DNA from: Acidobacteriota bacterium
GTDB taxonomy: Bacteria; Acidobacteriota; Aminicenantia; Aminicenantales; Saccharicenantaceae
Assembly: GCA_029553365.1 (NCBI GenBank)
Contig: JAKPCG010000177.1
Span: 1 to 48,035 of the forward strand
Length of the DNA stretch: 48,035 bases
Direction: 5' to 3'
Numbering within the stretch: the stretch's first letter is position 1; each line of letters begins with the position of its first letter. Of this stretch, positions 33,503 through 41,465 are shown piece by piece. The position numbers and the translations under genes are program-made. The notes below the pieces were generated by a model, which searched no databases, was not told where the DNA came from, and was given only the letters and a program-made list of their open reading frames with translations.

Positions 33503-35521
33503 TTAAACCACCTTTTCCAATCTGACCGGCAGAAAGAACTCCTCGTTCTTTTCTAAGTCAGCCACCTGCCGGTGAAGAAATTCTGGAATCATTTCATCAA
33601 TAAAGTAAGGTATATAAAGCATACCGGGCAGAATATCGCCTGAAATTCTGGCGGCCAGCCTGACCTCAGCCGATTCAGCCACCACCCTCACCATTTGTTT
33701 TTCTCTCAAGCCAAGACGGCTGGCATCTTCTGTCGAAATTTCAACAAAACCTCTGGGATAAAGAAGGAGAAGGGCATTATATTCGCGTTTGGGGATAAAA
33801 GTTCTTTTCATGACGGAATTCTGGTGCCAGAAATAATTGCTCCGCCCCACTACTAATTTAAAGGGAAACTCTTTTTGAATCTCCGGCTCACCGGTCAGTT
33901 TTTCCTCCTGGCCGTTTACCTGAACAAATTGAAAGCGCCGGCCTGCTTCTTCTACCAGCAAGCAATCTGTACCTTCAGGATGAAGATCATCCGCTGGCCA
34001 TTTCAAGCCAAGTCTGGTCTTGAGTTTTTCGTAACTCAGACCTTGATAATAAGGAATCAGCTGACTTATCTCACCCATGATGCTTTCAACCGAATGATAA
34101 TTCCAGTCATGCCCGAGAGCCAGGGCCAGGTTAGTCAGAGTTTTCCATAAGGGACGTACCCCGGCTGGGGGCTCGATTCTTTTCTGAACCAGCTGAACTC
34201 GACGTTCAGAGTTGGTATAAGTTCCATCCTCTTCAATGTAGCTCGTTCTGGGAAAAATAACATGAGCCAGAGAGGCAAACGGATTCTCATAAGCACCAAA
34301 ATAAACTATTAAATCAAGCTGTCTTATTCGGTTGACATGTCTGATAATTTCCTCATCATGATCAACAACAAAAAGAGCCTTTATATCTTTCTCTTCCGAC
34401 AGGCAGGTGTCGACATTCTTACCTGGCCAGCGCTCCAGCCTGGTCTGCCAGAAATTTTCGAGTCTCTCCCAGGCCAACTCATCCTCAACCGAAGCGTAAC
34501 CAGGCAGGAAAACAGGCGAAAGGCCCATATCATAGCTGCCCAGAAGATTACTGATGCCAGTAACGGGATTTATCCCGCTGCCACGTCGTCCAATTTTCCC
34601 GGCTAAAAGGAAAAGGTTAAAGAGAGCAGCCATTGTTCGGCGATCAAGACTCTGCACTCCGGTTGGGTAAAAGGCATAAGCTGAATTAGATTCTATTAAC
34701 TTTTCAGTCAATTCAGTCATCTCTTCTCTGCTTATACCGGTCAGCTCTACTATCTTTTCAATTTCGATCTGCTTTAACTCGTCGAGAAAAGCCTGACTGT
34801 TGACTGTAAACCTTGACAGGTAATCATCATCAATAGCCTTCTCCTCAACCAGAACTCTGGCTAAACCCTGGAGCAGGTAAAAAATTGTTCCCGGCCTGGG
34901 TCTAAGATGTAGCTGGCTGAGTCTGGCCATTTGCGTCTTCCGGGGAGAAATGGTTGCTAAAAAAGTCCCGCCTCGATGGGCATGATGGATTTCGCTGGCG
35001 ATAATCGGATTCTGCTTGGTCAGGTCGCCGCCGACAACCAGGATAAAATCAGCCTGTCTCAATTCAGCCAGCGTCCCGGTCATGGCTGGCCAGCCACAGC
35101 CCTCAAGAAGCACCCTGGCACTTTCTTCCTGACCGGCATCAGACGATAGGCTTAGATTATTTGTTTTCAGGATCGTCCTGGCAAACTTACCCAGCAGATA
35201 ATTCTCTTCGTTAGAGGCCCGAGGAGAACCAAGAACAGCTAGCTGGCGGCCAGACAGTTTTTTTACCTTTTCCACCACATAATCAAGAGCTTCTTCATAA
35301 GAGACAGGCTTGAAACTGCCACCGTCTTTAATGAGGGGCTGGGTAATTCTATCTTCCGTCTGCAAGAGCTCGTGAATATGCCAGCCGCGGACACATAGCC
35401 GGCCACGACTCAATGGATGACCGGACACGGGATAAACACCTCTTACCCGGTTGCCTTCCACCCGCAGCAGGTGGCCACAACCAGTACCGCAGAAGTTGCA
35501 TATACCTCGATAATAAGGCAA
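33503..35521 (-). CDS. Molybdopterin oxidoreductase-family subunit (FdhF/NuoG-like) lacking formate dehydrogenase active-site residues
   Basis: This 672-residue protein has an N-terminal [4Fe-4S] domain (ICNFCGTGCGH then GRLCVRGWHIHELLQ), the MGD-binding body (DFILVVGGDLTKQNPI, RPRPGTIFYLLQGLA), and a C-terminal molydopterin dinucleotide-binding barrel (GRSNYFWHQNSVMKR, YPRGFVEISTEDASRLGL). Formate dehydrogenases have a Sec/Cys-His pair in 'ARVC/UHAPS'. The aligned stretch here is SSDAGQEESARVLLEG with no Cys, Sec codon or His. The 'NPLRGQNN' Arg is also replaced (INPVTGISN). It is therefore more likely an electron-transfer or structural subunit, like complex I NuoG, than a formate dehydrogenase. 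No linked ferredoxin-like HycB was found. Confidence 0.85.
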   Translation of the reverse strand: MPYYRGICNFCGTGCGHLLRVEGNRVRGVYPVSGHPLSRGRLCVRGWHIHELLQTEDRITQPLIKDGGSFKPVSYEEALDYVVEKVKKLSGRQLAVLGSPRASNEENYLLGKFARTILKTNNLSLSSDAGQEESARVLLEGCGWPAMTGTLAELRQADFILVVGGDLTKQNPIIASEIHHAHRGGTFLATISPRKTQMARLSQLHLRPRPGTIFYLLQGLARVLVEEKAIDDDYLSRFTVNSQAFLDELKQIEIEKIVELTGISREEMTELTEKLIESNSAYAFYPTGVQSLDRRTMAALFNLFLLAGKIGRRGSGINPVTGISNLLGSYDMGLSPVFLPGYASVEDELAWERLENFWQTRLERWPGKNVDTCLSEEKDIKALFVVDHDEEIIRHVNRIRQLDLIVYFGAYENPFASLAHVIFPRTSYIEEDGTYTNSERRVQLVQKRIEPPAGVRPLWKTLTNLALALGHDWNYHSVESIMGEISQLIPYYQGLSYEKLKTRLGLKWPADDLHPEGTDCLLVEEAGRRFQFVQVNGQEEKLTGEPEIQKEFPFKLVVGRSNYFWHQNSVMKRTFIPKREYNALLLLYPRGFVEISTEDASRLGLREKQMVRVVAESAEVRLAARISGDILPGMLYIPYFIDEMIPEFLHRQVADLEKNEEFFLPVRLEKVV

Positions 35522-35599
35522 TCTTTTTCTCCTCGGCAGTCAGGTTTTGAGACTTATATTTTTTCTCTTGCGTTTTAAAATCAAAAATACCAGAAAACG

Positions 35600-36112
35600 C
35601 TAATCTTGTAAACTGTTTAAGTTCAGACGCGAAATAAAAATGCTCAGAAGATACCTGGTGTTGTAAAGAGTTGAGATCCCTCCCAGGAACCTTTCTTTAA
35701 TCATACCCTTGGGCAATTCGTCGATGGCCGCTTTCAGTTCGTCCAGTGAAGCCTGCAGGCGACTGAAAGAAGAAACGAGAAGCGGCAGGTCTCCCGAACG
35801 TTGGTAATCGTCCAGGAGTCCGGCTATTGATTCGGGCTGATCAAAAGCCCGTCTGAAAAAATCCTTAACTGCAGCCGGCAGCCCGGCCAGGGCCTTTTCC
35901 AGCAGACAGCATCTGGCCAGTTGATAACCAAGCCTGACTTCATCCAGGTCTCTTTTAACAAATTTCTCTGGATGAAGTTCAAAATAAGCCTGCCCCAGGG
36001 CTTCCATTTGCCGGCTGTCCAGATCAAAATCACCGCCCAGCTTTCTGACCTCCTGGCAAAAGACTTCCAGATCTGAATTTTGCCGAAAAAGGTCAGCCAG
36101 AGAAATACTCAT
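35600..36112 (-). CDS. Unknown all-helical protein at the head of the hydrogenase operon
   Basis: This 170-residue protein is not recognised. It has no signal peptide, TM helix or cysteine cluster. The sequence is a succession of amphipathic helices (LADLFRQNSDLEVFCQEVRKLGG; RQMEALGQAYFELHPEKF; FSRLQASLDELKAAIDELPKGM). It lies 29 bases after a single-domain receiver and 78 bases before the molybdopterin-type gene, all on one strand. Its size and position suggest a partner of the receiver or a dedicated assembly chaperone for the Mo-type subunit, comparable in role to the TorD family of helical chaperones. No TorD motif is clear, so this is a guess. Confidence 0.7.
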   Translation of the reverse strand: MSISLADLFRQNSDLEVFCQEVRKLGGDFDLDSRQMEALGQAYFELHPEKFVKRDLDEVRLGYQLARCCLLEKALAGLPAAVKDFFRRAFDQPESIAGLLDDYQRSGDLPLLVSSFSRLQASLDELKAAIDELPKGMIKERFLGGISTLYNTRYLLSIFISRLNLNSLQD

Positions 36113-36141
36113 TTTCTAATTGGTAAATGGGCCAGGAGGCC

Positions 36142-36519
36142 TCAGGACTTTTTTCTGTGTTTTTCAATTACACCGAGCAGCAAATCGAAATTGACCGGCT
36201 TCTGAAAAACTCCATTAAAACCTAACTCGTCAAGACCAATAGTTCGGGCGGTGGCATCACCGATAGTACTTAACAGAAAAACTGGCAGCTCAGGTTGTTC
36301 TTTCTTGATCACCCCGGCCACTTTTGCCCCGGCATCTATGTCTTCCATCATCATATCGCATAGAACAATATCTGGATGAACCTGATGGAAAAGCTCAAGC
36401 CCTTCCTTCCCACTTAAGGCTGTGAACACCTCATAGCCACTGGCTTCCAGAATAGCTTTAACTGAAACACAAATAGCCGGATCGTCATCTATCACCAGAA
36501 TTTTGGTTTTATCAGGCAT
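36142..36519 (-). CDS. Single-domain response regulator (CheY-like), first gene of the hydrogenase operon
   Basis: This 125-residue receiver has ILVIDDDPAI (acidic pair), DIVLCDMMMEDID (phospho-acceptor Asp), FLLSTIGDATA (Ser/Thr) and FQKPVNFDLLLGVIE (Lys). AGGAGG lies four bases before the ATG. It resembles the second receiver in the operon (DxMME-D motif after the acceptor), hinting at duplication. It has no DNA-binding output. It lies downstream of tRNA-Asp on the same strand, with no convincing separate promoter in the 180-base gap. Confidence 0.92.
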   Translation of the reverse strand: MPDKTKILVIDDDPAICVSVKAILEASGYEVFTALSGKEGLELFHQVHPDIVLCDMMMEDIDAGAKVAGVIKKEQPELPVFLLSTIGDATARTIGLDELGFNGVFQKPVNFDLLLGVIEKHRKKS

Positions 36520-36701
36520 TGGTTCCTCCTGAATTTATTAGACTTATATATAACACACAAAAAGGATTAAAGAAAGAGGAAGCTGGCAGCTATCTCTGGC
36601 TGAGCGGGAAGCCAGATGAGCAAGTCAAACAGATAGCCAGTTTTGCCTTTACCCGGGAAAGCTTAAAATATCAGAAAGAAAAGATTGATGAAATAAAAAA
36701 A

Positions 36702-36778
36702 TGGCGGGGCCGACGAGGCTCGAACTCGCGACCTCCGGCGTGACAGGCCGGCGTTCTAACCAGCTGAACTACGACCCC
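36702..36778 (-). tRNA. tRNA-Asp (GTC)
   Basis: The cloverleaf folds fully. The acceptor stem is GGGGTCG/CGGCCCC with discriminator G and encoded CCA, the D arm is GTTC-AGCTGGTTA-GAAC, the anticodon arm is CCGGC-CTGTCAC-GCCGG with anticodon GTC, and the T arm is GCGAG-TTCGAGC-CTCGT. A T-rich run (TTTTTTTATTT) follows the CCA on the minus strand. Confidence 0.97.
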
Positions 36779-36793
36779 GCCCAGGGCGACTAA

Positions 36794-36822
36794 ATTATAA
36801 ACAAAGACAACTTAAGTTGCAA
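36794..36822 (-). promoter_or_regulatory. Promoter of tRNA-Asp
   Basis: Minus strand TTGCAA (36822-36817), a 17-base spacer and a perfect TATAAT (36799-36794), placing the start about nine bases before the tRNA 5' end. It may also feed the hydrogenase operon downstream. Confidence 0.75.
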
Positions 36823-36920
36823 GCCGTGGCCCGGCCTGGAACCTAACCTTTAAGCCCGATCCTCAGGTCAGAAAAATACCTGACTTTGTTCTAGCCATTG
36901 CCTTGAAATCAAAATTAACC

Positions 36921-37829
36921 TCAAACTTTTTCAAAAGACATTTTTTCCAGCGCAGCAATCCGCTCTTCAATTGGGGGATGAGTGCTGAATAATTTGTTGA
37001 CCCGGCCTTTTACATTTTTCAGAGGGTTAACAATGTAAAGATGCGCCGTCGCCTTGTTGGCCACTTCCAGTGGTTCAGGATCAGCAGCCAGCTTTCTGAG
37101 GGCAGAAGCCAGACCAGCAGGATATCTGGTCAGCATAGCCCCGTTAGCGTCAGCCAGGAATTCTCGCCGCCTGGAAATAGCCAGCTGAATCAGCTGAGCA
37201 ACAAGCGGAGAAAGTATGGCCAGAACCAGGCCGATGCCGAATATAATCAGACCGACACTTCCCCCACCTTTTTCCCGGTCTCTTTTCCGGCCACCTCCCC
37301 ACCAGAAGCTCTTCATCATCCAGTCCGAAAGCAACGCTACGATGCCAACCATCACGACGGCTACGGTCTGAAGAAGGACGTCATAATTTTTTATATGGGA
37401 CATCTCATGGGCAATAACGCCTTCCAGTTCGAGACGATTTAACTTCTGCAGCAGGCCGGTGGTAACACAAATAACCGAATGCTCGGGATTACGGCCGGTA
37501 GCAAAAGCGTTAGGTGCTGAGTCATCAATAAGATAACAACGCGGAGCAGGGATACCGGCGGCCAGAGCCAGCCCTTCGACGGTATGATAAAGATAAGGAT
37601 ATTCCTCTTTGCTTACCGGGCGAGCCCCGCTGATGGCCAGAACAATTTTATCGCTGGAATAATATCCGCCTATGGCTGTAGCCAGGGAAATGATAAGAGC
37701 CAGCACCAACCCGCCTTCACCCCAGCCTGTAACCTGTTCAAAGGCCCAGACTACCAGGAAAACAAAAGCTATAAAAAACAGGACCAGAAAAATAGATTTG
37801 ACTTTGTTAGCAGTTATCTGTTCATACAT
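36921..37829 (-). CDS. htpX: HtpX-like M48 zinc metalloprotease
   Basis: This 302-residue inner-membrane protease has two N-terminal TM helices (about residues 14-55) and two more in the middle. The zinc site is LEGVIAHEMSHIKNYD (HExxH), and the downstream Glu ligand is in SRRREFLADANGA. APNAFATGRNPEHSVICVTTGLL is typical of HtpX. It degrades damaged membrane proteins. The gene lies 62 bases after lemA, a frequent pairing. The SD is weak. Confidence 0.94.
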   Translation of the reverse strand: MYEQITANKVKSIFLVLFFIAFVFLVVWAFEQVTGWGEGGLVLALIISLATAIGGYYSSDKIVLAISGARPVSKEEYPYLYHTVEGLALAAGIPAPRCYLIDDSAPNAFATGRNPEHSVICVTTGLLQKLNRLELEGVIAHEMSHIKNYDVLLQTVAVVMVGIVALLSDWMMKSFWWGGGRKRDREKGGGSVGLIIFGIGLVLAILSPLVAQLIQLAISRRREFLADANGAMLTRYPAGLASALRKLAADPEPLEVANKATAHLYIVNPLKNVKGRVNKLFSTHPPIEERIAALEKMSFEKV

Positions 37830-37891
37830 GCGATAAGGCTACTTTATAATCAGGTGAAAAGAACCAGGCTTCAGCCACTTCCATCAGGATT

Positions 37892-38446
37892 TCAGAATGA
37901 AACTTTTACCGGCCCACGAGCTTCCGGTTCTTCTATTTCAAAATATTCTTTAGGCTTAAAACCGAACAGGCTGGCAATGATATTAGAAGGAAACACCTGT
38001 TGTTTCATATTGAATTTCATAACAGTATCATTGTAAAACTGTCGGGCATAGGCAATCTTGCTTTCAGTGCCAGCCAGTTCTTCCTGCAGCAGAAGAAAAT
38101 TCTGATTGGCCTTGAGCTCGGGATAATTCTCCACGACAGCAAAAAGCGACTTCAAAGCACCGGTCAGCATATTCTCAGCTTCCCCCTGCTCTTTAACCGT
38201 CTGAGCATGGATAGCCTTAGCCCTGGCCTCTGTTACTTTTTCAAAAACTTCTCTTTCATGTTTGGCATATCCCTTAACCGTCTCCACCAGATTCGGGATA
38301 AGGTCATAGCGCCGTCTGAGCTGAACATCAACCTGAGCCCAGGCATTATCGCAGCGATTCCTCAGAACGACCAGGCTATTGTAAATAGCAATGCCCATAA
38401 TGACCAGCAGCCCTAGAATTATCAAAAGAATAACCACCGCACTCAT
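37892..38446 (-). CDS. lemA: LemA-family protein
   Basis: This 184-residue protein has an N-terminal TM helix (residues 4-24, [19 protein letters not shown]) and the LemA domain: [78 protein letters not shown], and a [19 protein letters not shown] end. The biochemical role of LemA is not established. Pairing with htpX suggests a membrane quality-control function. AAAGGAG lies before the ATG. Confidence 0.93.
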   Translation of the reverse strand: MSAVVILLIILGLLVIMGIAIYNSLVVLRNRCDNAWAQVDVQLRRRYDLIPNLVETVKGYAKHEREVFEKVTEARAKAIHAQTVKEQGEAENMLTGALKSLFAVVENYPELKANQNFLLLQEELAGTESKIAYARQFYNDTVMKFNMKQQVFPSNIIASLFGFKPKEYFEIEEPEARGPVKVSF

Positions 38447-38498
38447 TGATTTCTCCTTTCTGACATCAACCTAATATTTAAAAGATTGGCTGAAAGGA

Positions 38499-38527
38499 AG
38501 GATATAAGCCTTAGGCAAAAAAATCAA
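38499..38527 (-). promoter_or_regulatory. Candidate promoter of lemA-htpX
   Basis: Minus strand TTGATT (38527-38522), a 17-base spacer and TATCCT (38504-38499), about 55 bases before the lemA ATG. Both boxes match at four of six positions, so this is only a candidate. Confidence 0.4.
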
Positions 38528-38556
38528 GCTTTTAAAAGCTGATAAAAAAATTCTGA

Positions 38557-38586
38557 TTGACTTAAATTTATTTTAAATGTTATATT
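38557..38586 (+). promoter_or_regulatory. Promoter of the citrate synthase gene
   Basis: TTGACT (38557-38562), an 18-base spacer and TATATT (38581-38586), each one mismatch or two from consensus. A leader of about 60 bases precedes the GAAGGAGG ribosome-binding site. Confidence 0.7.
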
Positions 38587-38655
38587 CTGGCTCGAATATA
38601 TGGCTGAGATTATTGCAATAATAATAGCAATTTATAGCCCGAAGGAGGTTTCTGA

Positions 38656-39978
38656 ATGGCTAACTTAAAGGAAAAATTTGTTTCCAAACTGATGCCCATG
38701 CGTGACCGGATTCAAAAGATCCAGAAAGAGCATGGGGAGCTCAAAATTTCAGACGTCACCATCAGTCAAACATATGGTGGCATGCGCGGAGTGAAATGCA
38801 TGATCTGGGAATGCTCATCGCTCGATCCCAATGAGGGAATTCGCTTCCGTGGTTTTACCATTCCTGAGGTCCGGGAAAAGCTGCCCAAGGCCCCCGGTAG
38901 TGAAGAACCCCTGCCAGAAGGAATGTTTTATCTTCTGCTGACGGGTGATATCCCGACTTATGAAGACTGCCAGGAAATAACCGAAGACTGGCGAAAGAGA
39001 AGTGAACTACCTAAATATCTAATTGATGTTCTCCGGAGCTTACCTGTTGAGACTCATCCCATGACTCAATTTGCTATAGCTATCATGCAGCTTCAAAAAG
39101 ATTCCGTTTTTGCTGAAAGATATCGGCAGGGGATTCACAAGCTTGATTACTGGGACCCAATGTATGAAGACACGATGAACATTCTGGCTAAATTGCCAGC
39201 TATCGCCTCCTACATTTACCGCCGCACCTATAAAGGCGACAAGCATATCCCGGCTGATCCAAAATTAGACTGGGGCGCCAATTTTGCTCACATGCTGGGC
39301 GTAACCGATGATCCCGCTTTTAAGGATTTAATGAGGCTCTATCTTGTTCTTCACTGCGACCATGAAGGCGGCAATGTTTCCGCTCATACCTGCCGTCTCG
39401 TTGGTTCAGCTCTTTCCGATGCCTATTATTCTTTATCCGCTTCCATGGCCGGTCTGGCCGGACCGCTGCACGGCCTGGCCAACCAGGAAGTCCTGCGCTG
39501 GATCATGGAACTGATGGAAAAACTCGGCAACACCCCGACCAAGGAACAGATCAGCCAGTACATCTGGGATACACTGAATGCTGGTAAGGTCGTTCCTGGC
39601 TATGGTCACGCTGTTCTCCGCAAAACCGACCCGAGATTTATAGCTCAGAGGGAATTTGCTCTCAAACACCTGCCTGATGATGAAATCTTTAAGGTTGTCA
39701 GCCTGGTTTTTGAAGTTGCCCCTGACATCCTGACGAAACATGGCAAAGCTAAAAATCCCTGGCCTAACGTTGATGCTCATTCTGGTTGTCTGCTCTGGCA
39801 TTATGGGGTAAGAGAATACGATTTTTACACTGTTTTCTTCGGTGTATCGAGGGCTATGGGAGTTCTGGCTCAGCTGGTCTGGGACAGAGGCCTTGGCCTG
39901 CCAATTGAAAGACCAAAGAGTGTCACCACCGAGTGGGTAGAAGAATTTATTGCTTCTCAGCAAGCACCTAAAGCCTGA
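38656..39978 (+). CDS. gltA: Citrate synthase, eukaryotic (mitochondrial) type
   Basis: This 440-residue enzyme condenses oxaloacetate and acetyl-CoA to citrate. The sequence follows the mitochondrial-type enzyme closely: GMRGVKCMIWECSSLDPNEGIRFRGFTIPE near residue 40, GPLHGLANQEVL (catalytic His), PGYGHAVLRKTDPRF (second His) and WPNVDAHSGCLLWHYG (catalytic Asp). It is unlike the shorter GltA of most bacteria. A strong GAAGGAGG lies seven bases before the ATG. It has its own promoter and terminator. In an anaerobe it would feed glutamate synthesis through a partial TCA branch; this role is inferred. Confidence 0.95.
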   Translation: MANLKEKFVSKLMPMRDRIQKIQKEHGELKISDVTISQTYGGMRGVKCMIWECSSLDPNEGIRFRGFTIPEVREKLPKAPGSEEPLPEGMFYLLLTGDIPTYEDCQEITEDWRKRSELPKYLIDVLRSLPVETHPMTQFAIAIMQLQKDSVFAERYRQGIHKLDYWDPMYEDTMNILAKLPAIASYIYRRTYKGDKHIPADPKLDWGANFAHMLGVTDDPAFKDLMRLYLVLHCDHEGGNVSAHTCRLVGSALSDAYYSLSASMAGLAGPLHGLANQEVLRWIMELMEKLGNTPTKEQISQYIWDTLNAGKVVPGYGHAVLRKTDPRFIAQREFALKHLPDDEIFKVVSLVFEVAPDILTKHGKAKNPWPNVDAHSGCLLWHYGVREYDFYTVFFGVSRAMGVLAQLVWDRGLGLPIERPKSVTTEWVEEFIASQQAPKA

Positions 39979-40002
39979 GTTCATATTACCAACTGACGAT
40001 CA

Positions 40003-40034
40003 AGGGCTGCCCCGGCGGGCAGCCCTTTTTATTT
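40003..40034 (+). terminator. Rho-independent terminator of citrate synthase
   Basis: agggctgcc-ccggcg-ggcagccct is a perfect nine-base stem with a six-base loop, followed by TTTTTATTT, 25 bases after the stop codon. Confidence 0.92.
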
Positions 40035-40083
40035 CTCTATTGGGATAGAATTATCCATTGGAGCAGTTCCACCTTTTTATTTC

Positions 40084-40100
40084 CTGTTTAATTTAAACAG
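40084..40100. promoter_or_regulatory. 17-base palindrome upstream of murA
   Basis: ctgtttaa-t-ttaaacag is a perfect eight-base inverted repeat around one base, 60 bases before the murA ATG. It is not followed by a T-tract, so it looks more like a protein-binding site than a terminator. Confidence 0.4.
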
Positions 40101-40160
40101 CTCCCCCTCTCATCCCAATCACAGTTTGAATTTTCCTCCCAGCTAAACTAAAATCGGGGC

Positions 40161-41465
40161 ATGGAAGCTTTGAGAATCTATACGGAAAAGCCATACTGCT
40201 TACAGGGCGAGGTGACTGTCAGCGGAGCTAAAAACGCTGTTTTGCCGGCCATAGCCGCCTGCCTGCTGACCGAAGACGCTCTAGAACTGAACAATGTGCC
40301 TCTGGTTAAAGATGTTCAGACCATGCTAACCCTTATCAGCGAGCTGGGGGCCAGCTGTGCCCTCGACGAAAAGCACAGGACTCTAACTCTTCAGGCCAAA
40401 AAAATTAAATCGACTGAGGCTCCTTATAAGCTGGTCAGAGCCATGAGAGCTTCTATTCTTGTCCTCGGTCCGCTGCTGGCCAGAAGCGGCCAGGCCACTG
40501 TTGCCTTGCCAGGAGGCTGCGCCATTGGTACCAGGCCGGTTGATCTCCACATTAGTGGCCTGCAGAAACTCGGGGCCAATCTGAAGATTGAACACGGTTA
40601 TATCATCGCTGAGGCCAGAAGACTCAAGGGCACAGAAATTGAATTCGAAAAAAAGACAGTGACTGGTACAGAAAATCTGGTCATGGCTGCCTGTCTGGCC
40701 AGGGGTGAAACCGTGCTTAAGAATTGCGCTCTCGAGCCCGAAGTGGTTAACCTGTGCGAACTGCTGGTTAAGATGGGAGCTAAGATAGATGGCATTGGGG
40801 AAGAGACATTAAGAATTACCGGCAGCAGGGATCTAGGTGGGGCGAAACATCGCGTTATTCCTGACCGGATAGAAACCGGCACCTTCATGGTGGCTTCAGC
40901 GCTGACCAGGGGTGATTTAATTCTAAAAGAGGTTGAACCACGACACATCGAAGCTATCACTGATAAGCTGATTATCGCTGGCAGCCAGGTCGAACAGGTC
41001 AGTCCTAATATCATACGGGTCAGAGGCTCCGAAGAAATAAAACCACAGGATATAACGACTGCTCCCTATCCTGGCTTTCCGACTGATATGCAAGCTCAGT
41101 TTATGGTATTAATGACTCAGGCCAATGGCCGCTCTATAATTACCGAAACCATCTTTGACCGGCGCTTCGCTCATGCTAATGAGCTGCTGCGATTAGGGGC
41201 TTCGATCGAAATTGAAGGAGACAAAGCCATTATAAAGGGGAAGACTTCTCTTTCCGGGGCAGAAGTCATGGCGACTGATTTACGGGCTTCAGCTTGTCTG
41301 GTTCTGGCCGGTCTGATCGCTACCGGTCAGACAACCATTAATGATATTGAGCATCTTGACCGTGGATATGAGAGAATTGAAGAAAAACTTCGTCAGCTCG
41401 GGGTCAGAATAGAGCGTTTTATAAGCAATAATAACAACCATAGAAAGGTGGAGGTAAAATCATGA
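40161..41465 (+). CDS. murA: UDP-N-acetylglucosamine 1-carboxyvinyltransferase
   Basis: This 434-residue enzyme catalyses the first committed step of peptidoglycan synthesis, transferring enolpyruvate from PEP to UDP-GlcNAc. It has GEVTVSGAKNAVLPAIAACLL (catalytic Lys region), ALPGGCAIGTRPVDLHI with the active-site loop Cys (fosfomycin target) intact, and PGFPTDMQAQFMVLMTQANG. The C-terminal 20 residues (NNNNHRKVEVKS) are a short extension. The SD before the ATG is weak (CGGGGC). It heads a four-gene run murA-HIT-NYN-DUF2520. Confidence 0.96.
   Translation: MEALRIYTEKPYCLQGEVTVSGAKNAVLPAIAACLLTEDALELNNVPLVKDVQTMLTLISELGASCALDEKHRTLTLQAKKIKSTEAPYKLVRAMRASILVLGPLLARSGQATVALPGGCAIGTRPVDLHISGLQKLGANLKIEHGYIIAEARRLKGTEIEFEKKTVTGTENLVMAACLARGETVLKNCALEPEVVNLCELLVKMGAKIDGIGEETLRITGSRDLGGAKHRVIPDRIETGTFMVASALTRGDLILKEVEPRHIEAITDKLIIAGSQVEQVSPNIIRVRGSEEIKPQDITTAPYPGFPTDMQAQFMVLMTQANGRSIITETIFDRRFAHANELLRLGASIEIEGDKAIIKGKTSLSGAEVMATDLRASACLVLAGLIATGQTTINDIEHLDRGYERIEEKLRQLGVRIERFISNNNNHRKVEVKS

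Noticed and set aside
33503-35521. In-frame TGA (selenocysteine) in the molybdopterin-type gene
   Set aside because: The reading frame is continuous with no internal TGA, and the Sec position is occupied by ordinary residues.
36519-36743. Plus-strand 74-residue ORF ending GRRGSNSRPPA
   Set aside because: Its C-terminus is the reverse complement of tRNA-Asp, a well-known false ORF. The rest is intergenic.
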